Part shown: positions 1 through 9,126 of the stretch, in pieces
Position numbering within the stretch: position 1 is the stretch's first letter
Layout of the letters: every line of letters begins with the position of its first letter
Assembly: GCF_025755255.1 (NCBI RefSeq)
Contig: NZ_JALIEB010000002.1
Coordinates: 39,282-103,281, forward strand
Length of the DNA stretch: 64,000 nt
Source: Roseobacter sinensis
GTDB taxonomy: Bacteria; Pseudomonadota; Alphaproteobacteria; Rhodobacterales; Rhodobacteraceae
Direction of reading: 5' to 3'
Program-made: the position numbers and the translations under genes
The notes under the pieces: model-generated
Seen by the model: only the letters and a program-made list of their open reading frames with translations
Told to the model about the DNA's origin: nothing
Databases searched by the model: none

Positions 1-84
1 GGGTTCGGGTTCGGGTTCGGGTTCGGGTTCGGGTTCGGGTTCGGGTTCGGGTTCGGGTTCGGGTTCGGGTTCGGGTTCGGGTTG
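1..84. repeat. Perfect hexanucleotide tandem repeat inside ftsY
   Basis: GGGTTC occurs 13 times in a row without a substitution from base 1 to 78, followed by one GGGTTG variant at 79-84. On the minus strand it is read in the ftsY frame as alternating Glu-Pro codons (GAA CCC), and the variant gives Gln-Pro. The array touches the window edge, so its true length is unknown. Because the unit is 6 bp, copy-number change would lengthen or shorten the protein without a frameshift. The lack of any synonymous variation suggests recent slippage expansion. Confidence 0.97.
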
Positions 85-369
85 AAAAAGCTCCGGATCA
101 GGCCCCGGGTCAAGCGGTTTGTCAGGCGTGAGCTGTTGCTCGGGTTCGACAGGCTCCGGCGCCGCTTCAGCCGCTTCTGCTGGGCTTGCCATGACCTCAT
201 CAACGGGCGCCTGAACAGCCTCCTCGGCTGGTGAAGCCGCGGGCTGGGGCCGGGGGTCGGGCGCAACGACCTCCTCGACACCGCCCTCCTCGACGATCGC
301 TTCCAGCCCCTCGTCGATCTTCGATGAGGATTTGAACAGCCGATCTTTGAGTTTCTTGAAAAATGCCAT
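1..369 (-). CDS. ftsY: Signal recognition particle receptor FtsY, N-terminal part (truncated by window edge)
   Basis: Only the first 123 codons are visible. FtsY is the membrane-associated SRP receptor GTPase that docks ribosome-SRP complexes at the Sec translocon. The start ATG at 367-369 opens with MAFFKKLKDRLFKSSSKIDE, the basic amphipathic N-terminus typical of alphaproteobacterial FtsY, followed by a long acidic, Pro-rich A domain. That A domain ends in the visible region in a run of Glu-Pro dipeptides. The NG GTPase domain lies beyond the window, so the call rests on the N-terminal signature and the acidic linker. It is transcribed in the same direction as the glycosyltransferase at 411-1220, 41 bp away. 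The dipeptide run is unusual for its sequence purity. Confidence 0.85.
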   Translation of the reverse strand, partial: MAFFKKLKDRLFKSSSKIDEGLEAIVEEGGVEEVVAPDPRPQPAASPAEEAVQAPVDEVMASPAEAAEAAPEPVEPEQQLTPDKPLDPGPDPELFQPEPEPEPEPEPEPEPEPEPEPEPEPEP

Positions 370-410
370 CAGATCATCGTCCCAAGCCGTGCCTGCTGCA
401 ATCCCTTGTT

Positions 411-1220
411 TTAGGCATATCGTTCCAGCGCATCCTGCCACAAGCTGCCTGGCTCAGGTGCATGCGCCGCCTCCGTCTTCTTGTGAATGTGCAGTCCGAT
501 GTAGTCAGGATCGTCATAGAAGAACGCCCAGGGCACGGGCTTGAATACATCTTCGTTGCGGGCATCCGACCAGTGATAAAACCGATCTTGCGGATGCGCC
601 TGACCAAACACACCGTGACGGCGCGCCAATTGCCGAAACGCTTCATTGCCATACATGGTAATACCCAGATCGGATGGTGAAAAGGCGGTTCGCGTCAGCC
701 GGTAGACCATCGGACGCAGGACGCGGCGCTTGAACTCCAGCCAGTCCGGTGTGAGGTCATCCTGCATGATCAGCCGCACGTATTCGTCAATGATCGGGCT
801 GTCTGGAGGCAGGTAGAACACCGATGCTCCGATCCCGCCGTTGCTCTCGCGTACGAAGTAGACCTTGTCCGCCGCATACTCGAAGGGCTTGAACATCAGC
901 ACATCGGTATCGAGCCAAAGCCCGCCGCCGGCCTTTTGCAGGAAGACGCGGAAAAAATCACTGAACTGGACCGTCGGCAACCACGACACCTGATCCTTTT
1001 TGGCCACCGGCACGAGGCGCTCCAGCAGGGCGCGGTCCAGGATAGCATTGCCATCTTTCACCGTCACGCCCGCCGGGACGTTGGCGACGTCGCCGAAGGT
1101 GTAGAGTGTCACCGGCATGCCTGTCGCGACCATGGACGACAGGCAGACCCTGTCGACCAGTCGCAACGGCCCATCAAACCACATACTGGCAAGTTGGGTT
1201 TTTGTTGCTCCCACTGTCAT
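411..1220 (-). CDS. GT32-type glycosyltransferase with DXD motif
   Basis: This 269-residue protein carries the DXD sugar-nucleotide/metal motif in the context GGGLWLDTDVLMFKPF near residue 100. That context is characteristic of the glycosyltransferase sugar-binding (DXD) family, GT32 or capsular polysaccharide synthesis type. There is no signal peptide or membrane segment, so a cytoplasmic or peripheral enzyme acting on a cell-surface glycan is likely. Acceptor and donor cannot be inferred. The ATG at 1218-1220 follows a G-rich stretch and gives a full-length family N-terminus. It lies 77 bp downstream of the diaphorase gene and 41 bp upstream of ftsY on the same strand. No other glycan genes are nearby. 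Confidence 0.8.
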   Translation of the reverse strand: MTVGATKTQLASMWFDGPLRLVDRVCLSSMVATGMPVTLYTFGDVANVPAGVTVKDGNAILDRALLERLVPVAKKDQVSWLPTVQFSDFFRVFLQKAGGGLWLDTDVLMFKPFEYAADKVYFVRESNGGIGASVFYLPPDSPIIDEYVRLIMQDDLTPDWLEFKRRVLRPMVYRLTRTAFSPSDLGITMYGNEAFRQLARRHGVFGQAHPQDRFYHWSDARNEDVFKPVPWAFFYDDPDYIGLHIHKKTEAAHAPEPGSLWQDALERYA

Positions 1221-1297
1221 CGTGCCCCCGAACCGTCAAAACGCGCGACGTTTAGCAGGCCGCGAGAGTGATTGAAACCGCTCTGCCGCGCGCGGGC

Positions 1298-2998
1298 TCA
1301 GATCTCGTCGGGGAAGTGCTTCATGGTCAAGCGAATGGGGTTTGGTGCCGCCTGCCCCAACCCGCAGATCGAGGCATCGACCATCGCGGTGCTGAGCTCT
1401 TCCAGAAGCCCCTGGTCCCAGCGGTCGGCCTGCATCAGCTTCACTGCCTTCTCACAGCCGACCCGGCAGGGCGTGCATTGCCCGCAGCTTTCATCCTCGA
1501 AGAACCGCAGCATGTTGAGCGCGGCGGCCTTTGCCGAGTCCTGTTCGGAGAGCACAACCACGGCCGCGGAGCCGATGAAACTGCCCAGCGGCTGCAGCGT
1601 ATCGAAATCAAGCGGCACGTCGTTGATCGAGGCGGGCAAGAGCCCCGAGGACGGGCCGCCCGGCTGGTACGCCTTGAACACATGCGCTTCGGCCATGCCG
1701 CCTGCGGCCTCGATGATGTCCATGATCGTGGAGCCTGCGGGCAGCAGGTACACGCCCGGCTGCGCCACGCGGCCCGAGACGGAATAGCTCCGCAGCCCCT
1801 TGCGCCCGTTCTTCTCGGTGCCCGAGAGCACCTCCGGCCCTTCGCGGCAGACCCGCGCAACCCAGTGCAGCGTTTCCACGTTATGCACCAGCGTCGGACG
1901 ACCAAAGACGCCCACCTGTGCCACGAATGGCGGGCGGTGACGCGGCATCCCGCGCTTGCCCTCGATGCTCTCGATCATCGCGCTTTCTTCGCCGCAAATA
2001 TAGGCCCCCGCGCCGCGACGCAGGTCGATGTAGCCCGGCTCGACGATCCCGGCCTGTTCCAGTGCCGCGATCTCGCGGCGCAGGATTTCGAGCACGGCGG
2101 GATACTCGTCGCGCATGTAGATAAAGGCCGTCTCGGCCTCAACCGCCCAGGCCGCGATCAGCATGCCTTCGAGGAAGAGATGCGGGACGCGCTCGAGATA
2201 GTAGCGATCCTTGAACGTACCCGGCTCACCCTCGTCACCGTTCACCGCGAGATAGCGTGGGCCGGCGTTCGCCCGCACGAAGCCCCATTTCTTGCCCGAG
2301 GGGAAGCCTGCACCACCCAAGCCCCGCAGACCGGAGGCGAGCACCTTGTCCTGCACGACGTCCCAGTCGCCGTTTGCCCGCAGCTCTTTCAGTGCGGCAT
2401 AGCCGCCCTCTGCCACATAGGCCGCATAATCCTGATAGTCGGGGATATGCGCATGGGTGTCACCTGCGGCAATCGCGGCCTGCACCTTCTGCGGCGTCGC
2501 GTGGTCGATATGCGCGTGGCCGAGCTCCAGAACAGGCGCCGTGTCGCAGCGGCCCATGCAGGGGGCACGCAGCACCCGCACCTCGGCGGGGTCCAGGCCC
2601 TCCTCCAGCGCCGCCTTCAGCTGCTGGGCCCCTGCCAACTCGCAGGAGAGCGAGTCGCAGACCCGGATGGTCAGCGCAGGCGGCGGTGTCTCACCTTCCT
2701 TCACCACGTCGAAATGCGCATAGAAGGTCGCGACCTCATAAACCTCAGCCATCGACATCCGCATTTCCTCGGCCAATGCGCGCAGATGCGCGGCAGAAAG
2801 ATGGCCATAGGCATCCTGGATCTTGTGCAGGTGCTCGATCAGAAGGTCCGCACGGCGGGGGGCGTCGCCCAGCAGCGCGCGCACCTCGCCCCAGGCGTCA
2901 TCCTGCAGCTGACGGCCCTTGGTGTGGCGGCGGCCCTTGCCCTTGCCGGACTTCCAGACGCCCTTGCGCGGGGATTTGTCAGCCGTGTCCAGTGCCAT
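1298..2998 (-). CDS. Fused NADH-dehydrogenase/formate-dehydrogenase diaphorase subunit (NuoE-NuoF / FdsG-FdsB type)
   Basis: The 566-residue protein fuses a thioredoxin-like [2Fe-2S] NuoE/FdsG domain to a NuoF/FdsB flavoprotein domain. The first domain is about residues 25-180, with paired cysteines in VCDSLSC and APCMGRC. The second shows the FMN/NADH region LGGAGFPSGKKW, NGDEGEPGTFKDR, GAYICGEESAMIESIEG, and the [4Fe-4S] cluster SCGQCTPCRVGC near the C-terminus. Such modules move electrons between NAD(H) and a molybdenum formate dehydrogenase or a hydrogenase. I chose ATG 2996-2998 because GGGAGAG precedes it and a longer reading has no family support. No catalytic subunit sits on either side: alkB is divergent upstream and a glycosyltransferase lies downstream. 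Confidence 0.85.
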   Translation of the reverse strand: MALDTADKSPRKGVWKSGKGKGRRHTKGRQLQDDAWGEVRALLGDAPRRADLLIEHLHKIQDAYGHLSAAHLRALAEEMRMSMAEVYEVATFYAHFDVVKEGETPPPALTIRVCDSLSCELAGAQQLKAALEEGLDPAEVRVLRAPCMGRCDTAPVLELGHAHIDHATPQKVQAAIAAGDTHAHIPDYQDYAAYVAEGGYAALKELRANGDWDVVQDKVLASGLRGLGGAGFPSGKKWGFVRANAGPRYLAVNGDEGEPGTFKDRYYLERVPHLFLEGMLIAAWAVEAETAFIYMRDEYPAVLEILRREIAALEQAGIVEPGYIDLRRGAGAYICGEESAMIESIEGKRGMPRHRPPFVAQVGVFGRPTLVHNVETLHWVARVCREGPEVLSGTEKNGRKGLRSYSVSGRVAQPGVYLLPAGSTIMDIIEAAGGMAEAHVFKAYQPGGPSSGLLPASINDVPLDFDTLQPLGSFIGSAAVVVLSEQDSAKAAALNMLRFFEDESCGQCTPCRVGCEKAVKLMQADRWDQGLLEELSTAMVDASICGLGQAAPNPIRLTMKHFPDEI

Positions 2999-3213
2999 TG
3001 TGCGGTCTCTCCCGTCCCGGGCCAGCCGGGTGTATGTCAGTGCATTCAATTGGCCGGACCCTATCAGCCCGGCTGCGCATAGGGTACTGCGAAAGCCGCC
3101 CTGCCCACACTCCAGAAACGACACTCTGTGTCTGATCAGAAACTTCCGGCATTAACTGACACAGTGCAGCGCGCTTGGAGCAGGGGCCGGATCACGGTAA
3201 ACAGATCGCTAAC

Positions 3214-4302
3214 ATGACTGAGCGTGTGTCTTCTCTTCTCTTTGCCTCCGCAAGCCTTGGTCCCGCGGTCCTGCTGCTGCTCGGCGCAACTCTGGGGGGA
3301 AGCTGGCCCGTGATCGGGCTGCTGAGCATCACCGCAGGGATCGCGGTGCTGGATCGCACTGGCATCGAGCTTGCAGCGGGCGCCGGACAGGACAGCTGGC
3401 TGCCCGTGACCGTCGGCACGCTGCATTTTGCGCTGCTGGGTGCCGGGGTCTGGGCCGTGGGCGCCGGCACGCATCTGGGTATCGCCCAAAAGCTCGCCCT
3501 GGCGCTCGGCATCGGCCTCTATCTCGGACAGGTCTCGAACGCCTGCGCGCATGAGCTCATCCACCGCGGCAACCGCAGGCTCCGCGCGCTGGGGACCGCG
3601 ATCTACTGTTCGATGCTCAACGGCCACCATGTCTCGGCGCATCTGCTTGTGCATCACGTGCATGCGGGAACGGCAAAGGATCCGAACTCGGCTCCGCTGG
3701 GTCAGGGCTTCTGGCGGTTTTTCGGGCAGGTCATCGTGGGCGAATTCGTGGCCGGGTTTCAGGCCGAGGCCCGCCGCCTGCAGAACCGTCCGATCTGGCA
3801 TCCCTATGCGCTCTACGTCGCGGGTGGTCTGGTGACAGTGGGTGCGGGGTATGCGCTCGGCGGTCTGATGGGCTTCGCCCTGGTGCTGGTCTTTGCACTG
3901 CACGCGCACCTGCAACTGATGCTGTCGGACTACCTGCAACATTATGGCCTGCGGCGGCGCATCGATGCGGATGGCCGCCCCGAACCGATGGGTCCGCAGC
4001 ACAGCTGGAACGCGCCGCGCGGGTTTTCCGCCGCGCTGATGCTGAATGCGCCCCTGCATTCCGATCATCACATGAACCCCGCGCGGCGGTTTTCGAACCT
4101 GCGGCACGATGCGGCCCAGATGCCGACCCTGCCCCGGTCTGTCCCGGTCATGGGCGCGCTGGCGCTTGTGCCACCGCTGTGGCGCAAGGTGATGGACCCA
4201 AAGGTGCGCACCCATATGCGCCACACCCCATCAAATCACGGCACCTTCATGCCGAAACCCGAGCCGCAGACTGGCTCTCGACCCACCCTTCTGTCAGAGT
4301 AA
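3214..4302 (+). CDS. alkB: AlkB-family membrane di-iron alkane/fatty-acid monooxygenase
   Basis: A 362-residue membrane protein with hydrophobic segments in the first 110 residues and the histidine boxes of integral-membrane non-haem di-iron monooxygenases. These are HELIH near residue 115, the NGHHVSAHLLVHH region near 140-150, and PLHSDHHMNP near 275; YLQHYGL is the usual companion motif. Members hydroxylate terminal carbons of alkanes or related chains using O2 and electrons from rubredoxin or ferredoxin. The ATG at 3214 is preferred over an in-frame TTG at 3175, giving MTERVSSLL. It is divergent from the diaphorase gene and followed after 4 bp by a small secreted protein. No rubredoxin gene is adjacent. 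Substrate is not readable from sequence. Confidence 0.85.
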   Translation: MTERVSSLLFASASLGPAVLLLLGATLGGSWPVIGLLSITAGIAVLDRTGIELAAGAGQDSWLPVTVGTLHFALLGAGVWAVGAGTHLGIAQKLALALGIGLYLGQVSNACAHELIHRGNRRLRALGTAIYCSMLNGHHVSAHLLVHHVHAGTAKDPNSAPLGQGFWRFFGQVIVGEFVAGFQAEARRLQNRPIWHPYALYVAGGLVTVGAGYALGGLMGFALVLVFALHAHLQLMLSDYLQHYGLRRRIDADGRPEPMGPQHSWNAPRGFSAALMLNAPLHSDHHMNPARRFSNLRHDAAQMPTLPRSVPVMGALALVPPLWRKVMDPKVRTHMRHTPSNHGTFMPKPEPQTGSRPTLLSE

Positions 4303-4306
4303 TCCC

Positions 4307-4720
4307 ATGGTATCTGTTTCCAAACTCACATGTGTTCTTGCTGGCGTCTTCTGCCTGATCGCCCTGCCGCTCGCCGCGCAACCGCCCATGAGCGCGCAGG
4401 AATTCGACGACTACACCCGCGGCAAGACGCTGTTCTACGGCGAGAACGGCGTGGCCTACGGCGCGGAGGAGTACCTCGACAACCGCAGGGTCATCTGGTC
4501 CTTCCTCGATGGCGAGTGCAAATCGGGCACCTGGTACGAGCAGGCGGACCAGATCTGTTTTGTCTATGAAGACAACCCCGCCCCGCAGTGCTGGACCTTT
4601 CACAAACAGGACGGGCGACTGATCGCGCGGTTCCAGAACGCGCCCGGCGCGACGGAGCTGTACGAGGCCGGTGATCTGAACGAGGAGATGGTCTGCCTCG
4701 GCCCCGACGTCGGTGTCTGA
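4307..4720 (+). CDS. Small secreted protein of unknown function
   Basis: This 137-residue protein begins with a clear Sec signal peptide (VSKLTCVLAGVFCLIALPLAA, cleavage near AQP). The mature part has four cysteines in the pattern GECKSGTWY...QICFVYED...PQCWTFH...VCLG. This suggests two disulfides in a small beta-rich periplasmic domain. The stop of alkB and the ATG are 4 bp apart, so the two are almost certainly co-transcribed. I recognise the general type from roseobacter genomes but cannot assign a function. It faces xseA convergently across 93 bp. Confidence 0.75.
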   Translation: MVSVSKLTCVLAGVFCLIALPLAAQPPMSAQEFDDYTRGKTLFYGENGVAYGAEEYLDNRRVIWSFLDGECKSGTWYEQADQICFVYEDNPAPQCWTFHKQDGRLIARFQNAPGATELYEAGDLNEEMVCLGPDVGV

Positions 4721-4813
4721 GGCCGACCGACGCGACGTTTCCCCGAAACATCGGAGCGCCCTTTGCGTTTGAGCGGCGCGAGGCGCGCACAGCGAAGGTG
4801 AACAGCCGCCGCG

Positions 4814-6355
4814 TCAGAACAGCGAGCCCTGCTCGGGCGGTTTGGCAGAGGATTTGCGCGGAGCGGTCTTGCCGCCCACGGTGACCCTGCCATCGGCGAA
4901 TTGAATCTCAAGCGTCTGCGCGGTCTTGGCCGTCTTGCTGTCGGTGACAACCGCGCCTGCGCTGCGCACCACCGCAAACCCGCGCTCCAGCGTCGCCTCA
5001 TAGCCAAGCGTCCGGCGCAGCCGTTCGGCGGCCTCAAGCCGCGTGCGCCAGGCCGCGACGTTGCGCTGGCCCGCGTCGGAGAGCCGCTGCGACAGCTGGG
5101 CAAACTCCCGCAGCTTCCGGTGGCGCTCCTGCTGCAGGGCCGCGGGGCGAAACCGCCGCGTCGTCGCGACCAATTTCTCCCTGTTGCGCGCAATCGCGCG
5201 GTGCAAGGCAGGTCCGAGCCGCGCCGAGGTGTCGGACAGCCGCCGCGCCTCTGTGCTGAGGCCGCGGCGCAGGGTCGACGGACGCAGCGATCCGCTGATA
5301 TCCGCCAAACGCACCTTGCGCCGCTGGACACCGGCGATCAGCGCCGGGCCCAGACGGGTCGAGACCATGTCGAGCCGCTGGCGCGGGGTGTCGAGCAACG
5401 CCTCTGCGCGCGGCAAGGCCCGCGCCATGTCGCGCAGGCGCTGATCGCGGCGGGTCAGCCCCTGGCTCAGCGCCTGCCGCATCCGCGCGTCCTGACCATC
5501 AAGCCAGGCGATCAGCTCGTGCCGCACCGGCACCGCCAGCTCCGCTGCCGCCGTGGGCGTGGGCGCGCGCTTGTCCGAGACATAATCGATCAGCGTTGTA
5601 TCCGTCTCATGCCCGACCGCGGAGATCAGCGGGATCTCCGAGGCGGCAGCGGCGCGCGCCACGCTCTCCTCGTTGAAGCCCCAGAGGTCTTCGACCGACC
5701 CGCCGCCTCGCGCCACGATCAGCAGATCGGGTCGAGGCAGTGCGCCGCCGGGCGTGAGCGCGTTGAAGCCTGCGATGGCCCGCGTGACTTCAGGCGCGCA
5801 TTTCTCGCCTTGGACAGCGACGGGCCAGATCAGAACCTTGCGCGGGAACCGATCGCGCAGCCGGTGCAGAATGTCGCGGATCACGGCGCCGGACGGCGAG
5901 GTCACCACACCGATCACCTCCGGCAGATAGGGCAGCGGCCGCTTGCGGGCGGGATCGAACAGCCCCTCCGCCTCCAGCGTCTTCTTGCGCTTTTCCAGAA
6001 GCGCCATGAGCGCGCCCATGCCCGCCGGTTTGATGTCCTCGATGACGATCTGGTATTTCGACTGCCCGCCAAAGGTGGTCACACGGCCCGTGGCCACCAC
6101 CTCCATGCCTTCCTCGGGCTGGGTCTGCAACCGGGCAGAGACGCCTTTCCAGATCACCCCTGAGATCACCGACCGGTCGTCCTTCAGATCGAGGTAGATG
6201 TGGCCCGACCGCGGGCGCGACACGCGCCCAACTTCTCCCCTGATCCGCACATGGCCGAACTCGCCCTCGATCACCCGTTTGATGGCGCCCGAGATCTCGG
6301 TAACGGTGAACTCGGGGCTGTTCAGGCCTTCGTCGGGCGCGTCGATCAGGTCCAT
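4814..6355 (-). CDS. xseA: Exodeoxyribonuclease VII large subunit
   Basis: This 513-residue protein matches XseA throughout. It has an N-terminal OB-fold DNA-binding domain ([27 protein letters not shown]...[10 protein letters not shown], residues about 15-110), then the catalytic core with [27 protein letters not shown] and [24 protein letters not shown] long coiled-coil-prone region rich in Arg and Leu follows. With XseB it degrades single-stranded DNA processively in both directions. The length exceeds E. coli XseA (about 456) because of the extended C-terminal part. It is divergent from purD, with 77 bp between the start codons, a shared promoter region. xseB is not in the window. Confidence 0.95.
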   Translation of the reverse strand: MDLIDAPDEGLNSPEFTVTEISGAIKRVIEGEFGHVRIRGEVGRVSRPRSGHIYLDLKDDRSVISGVIWKGVSARLQTQPEEGMEVVATGRVTTFGGQSKYQIVIEDIKPAGMGALMALLEKRKKTLEAEGLFDPARKRPLPYLPEVIGVVTSPSGAVIRDILHRLRDRFPRKVLIWPVAVQGEKCAPEVTRAIAGFNALTPGGALPRPDLLIVARGGGSVEDLWGFNEESVARAAAASEIPLISAVGHETDTTLIDYVSDKRAPTPTAAAELAVPVRHELIAWLDGQDARMRQALSQGLTRRDQRLRDMARALPRAEALLDTPRQRLDMVSTRLGPALIAGVQRRKVRLADISGSLRPSTLRRGLSTEARRLSDTSARLGPALHRAIARNREKLVATTRRFRPAALQQERHRKLREFAQLSQRLSDAGQRNVAAWRTRLEAAERLRRTLGYEATLERGFAVVRSAGAVVTDSKTAKTAQTLEIQFADGRVTVGGKTAPRKSSAKPPEQGSLF

Positions 6356-6432
6356 TTCGGCTCCGGCTTGTCACGGGGGTGCCCGCAGCATAGAACGCCC
6401 GAGATGCGAGGCCAAGCAGATCAGGAGCGCCC

Positions 6433-7704
6433 ATGAACATTCTCATCCTTGGCAGCGGCGGGCGCGAGCACAGCCTCGCCTGGGCGGTGATGCAGAACCC
6501 AAAATGCGACCGGCTGATCGTGGCGCCCGGCAATGCCGGCATCGCCGAGATTGCCGAATGTGCCGCGCTCGACATTGAAGATGGCAGCGCGGTGGTCACC
6601 TTCGCCGAGGAAATGGCGGTGGATTTCGTGATCGTCGGGCCCGAAGCGCCGCTGGCCGCCGGTGTCTCGGACCGGCTGCGCGCCGCGGGCGTGCCGGTCT
6701 TCGGGCCCAGCGGGGCGGCTGCGCGGCTCGAAGCCTCGAAGGCCTTCACCAAGCAGATCTGCGATGCCGCAGGCGCGCCCACGGCGGCTTACGGCCATTT
6801 CACCGACGCCACTTCCGCCAAGACCTATGTGCGAGAACAAGGCGCGCCCATCGTGATCAAGGCCGACGGTCTCGCTGCGGGCAAGGGGGTGATCATCGCC
6901 GAGACTGAGGCAGAGGCGCTCGCCGCCATCGACGATATGTTCGGCGGTGCCTTCGGCGACGCGGGCGCGGAGGTCGTCATCGAAGAGGTCATGCAAGGCG
7001 AAGAGGCCTCCTTCTTCGTGCTCTGCGATGGCGAGACCGTGCTGCCCATCGGCACCGCGCAGGACCACAAGCGCGTGGGCGAGGCCGACACCGGCCCAAA
7101 CACCGGTGGGATGGGCGCGTACTCCCCGGCTCCAGTGATGACGGACACCGTGATCCAGGCCGCGCTCGACCAGATTGTGCGCCCGACCATGGCCGAGATG
7201 GTGCGGCTAGGCACCCCCTACCAGGGCGTCCTCTTCGTCGGGCTGATGATCGAAGACGGTCAGCCGCGCCTCGTCGAATACAACGTCCGCTTCGGCGATC
7301 CGGAGTGCCAGGTGCTGATGCTGCGCCTCGGCGCGCAGGTGCTGGACCTCATGCAGGCCTGCGTCGAAGGGCGGCTGGCCGAAGCCCGGGTGAATTGGGC
7401 TGCAGACCACGCCATGACCGTGGTGCTGGCATCCCAAGGCTACCCCGGCGCTTATGAGAAAGGCTCCATCATCCGCGGCCTCGACAGGCTGCCGGAAGAC
7501 AGCCGCCACATGGTCTTCCACGCCGGCACGGGCCGTGATGCGGGGCAGTTCACCGCCACAGGCGGCCGTGTTCTGGCCGTGACCACCCGTGCCGATAGCC
7601 TGCAGGCCGCCCGCGACGCCGCCTACGCGATGGTGGATCAGATCGACTGGCCCGAAGGGTTCTGCCGCCGTGACATAGGCTGGCGGGCGCTCAAGCGCAG
7701 CTGA
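6433..7704 (+). CDS. purD: Phosphoribosylamine-glycine ligase (GARS)
   Basis: The 423-residue length is the family norm. The protein opens with MNILILGSGGREHSLAW, the N-terminal nucleotide-binding loop of PurD, and shows the ATP-grasp signatures VIKADGLAAGKGVIIA, EASFFVLCDG, the loop AQDHKR(V)GE and the RFGDPECQ(V)L segment. It catalyses the second committed step of purine synthesis, joining glycine to 5-phosphoribosylamine with ATP. AGGAG lies seven bases before the ATG, which fixes the start. purA, also in purine synthesis, is in this window but not in the same operon. It converges with the FG-GAP protein gene over a 9-bp gap. Confidence 0.97.
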   Translation: MNILILGSGGREHSLAWAVMQNPKCDRLIVAPGNAGIAEIAECAALDIEDGSAVVTFAEEMAVDFVIVGPEAPLAAGVSDRLRAAGVPVFGPSGAAARLEASKAFTKQICDAAGAPTAAYGHFTDATSAKTYVREQGAPIVIKADGLAAGKGVIIAETEAEALAAIDDMFGGAFGDAGAEVVIEEVMQGEEASFFVLCDGETVLPIGTAQDHKRVGEADTGPNTGGMGAYSPAPVMTDTVIQAALDQIVRPTMAEMVRLGTPYQGVLFVGLMIEDGQPRLVEYNVRFGDPECQVLMLRLGAQVLDLMQACVEGRLAEARVNWAADHAMTVVLASQGYPGAYEKGSIIRGLDRLPEDSRHMVFHAGTGRDAGQFTATGGRVLAVTTRADSLQAARDAAYAMVDQIDWPEGFCRRDIGWRALKRS

Positions 7705-7713
7705 TCCCGCGCC

Positions 7714-8460
7714 TCAGAGATCGCAGGCGAGTGCGCGCGCAAAGGCCGGGCGGCTGGTGTCGTCCCCCAAGCGCCGCGTCGAAAACCCTGACGCATCGAA
7801 CCGGACGGCGACCAGCTCGGCCCAATCGGCACGTGCCAGGATCATTTCCGGCGCACCACCACACGTGCGAATCCCGCCTGCGATGTCCGTCTCTCCGATC
7901 CGGTGATTGGTCAGCCCCGGCAGATCCGCCAGCGGTGTCAATTGCCGCGCCTCATAGCGCCAGAGTCGCAAGGTCTTCGCCAGGTGCGGGCGGTCGATGT
8001 AGGCCAGTTCCATCCTGCCGTCGCCGTCCAGATCCGCAGCCCCAACCGGTGCCAGCCAGCGAAAGCGGGTGCCGATGAAGGGCGTCGCGGTGATGCGGCC
8101 GTCCGGCCCATAGATGGCCAACCGCGCGCCGTCGCTCTGGCTGCTCTCCACCACGATCACCTCTGCCTCACCGTCGCCATCAAGGTCGGCGACCCGCGGC
8201 GCCGTGTCTTCAAAGACCAGATCATCCGGCAGTCCGAAGCGGCGTTCGCCGCCATCCGCCAGCGACACCGCAAGGGTCGTGTACTCGATCGCATCCCCCA
8301 GAACCGCATGGGCGTAGCGCTCCGTCGGTCCGTCGTAGGCGGCTGCCGTTATCTCGCCGGCGGCCACTGCCTCCCCGTGCCACAGGCACGCGGCCAGCAG
8401 TGCGCGGCGCGCGAAACCGCGCCACCCGCGCGCGGGCAGACGCCGCGCCTTGGGTCCCAT
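7714..8460 (-). CDS. Secreted FG-GAP/VCBS repeat protein
   Basis: A 248-residue exported protein. The basic N-terminus and hydrophobic stretch (RRALLAACLWHGEAVAAG) look like a signal peptide, with several arginines before it. The mature part holds two calcium-type FG-GAP loops, VADLDGDGEAEVIVVE near residue 90 and AADLDGDGRMELAYID near residue 140, implying a partial beta-propeller. The open frame runs further upstream into the ferredoxin gene, but ATG 8458-8460 is the first start that places the signal peptide at the N-terminus and avoids that overlap. It lies 101 bp downstream of the ferredoxin gene on the same strand. Ligand or partner is unknown. Confidence 0.75.
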   Translation of the reverse strand: MGPKARRLPARGWRGFARRALLAACLWHGEAVAAGEITAAAYDGPTERYAHAVLGDAIEYTTLAVSLADGGERRFGLPDDLVFEDTAPRVADLDGDGEAEVIVVESSQSDGARLAIYGPDGRITATPFIGTRFRWLAPVGAADLDGDGRMELAYIDRPHLAKTLRLWRYEARQLTPLADLPGLTNHRIGETDIAGGIRTCGGAPEMILARADWAELVAVRFDASGFSTRRLGDDTSRPAFARALACDL

Positions 8461-8561
8461 CAGAGCATGTCTCGTCAAAGCGCCCTCAGGCCTGCGGCCA
8501 TCCACCAGAGGCTCGGCCGCAAGACAGTGTATTGGATGTTTCGGATCAGCCGTGACACGCT

Positions 8562-9050
<489 letters not shown>

Positions 9051-9067
9051 TCAGCCGCGCCTGTCGC

Positions 9068-9093
9068 AAAAAAAGAGCGCCCGAACCGGGCGC
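9068..9093 (-). terminator. Rho-independent terminator of htrA
   Basis: GCGCCCG (9077-9083) and CGGGCGC (9087-9093) form a 7-bp GC stem with a 3-nt loop. On the minus strand it is followed by seven T residues (A run at 9068-9074). It lies 34 bp past the htrA stop codon and is oriented for that gene. Confidence 0.85.
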
Positions 9094-9126
9094 CCTCTCA
9101 TTTCATCTCTTGGATGCGCCTCAGCG

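Noticed and set aside
1268-3082. Long open frame antisense to the diaphorase gene (604 codons)
   Set aside because: It mirrors the GC-rich codon pattern of the real gene on the other strand, with Arg/Ala/His-rich composition and no recognisable domain.
4733-4753. Imperfect dyad between the secreted protein gene and xseA
   Set aside because: One mismatch and no T tract; too weak to call a bidirectional terminator.
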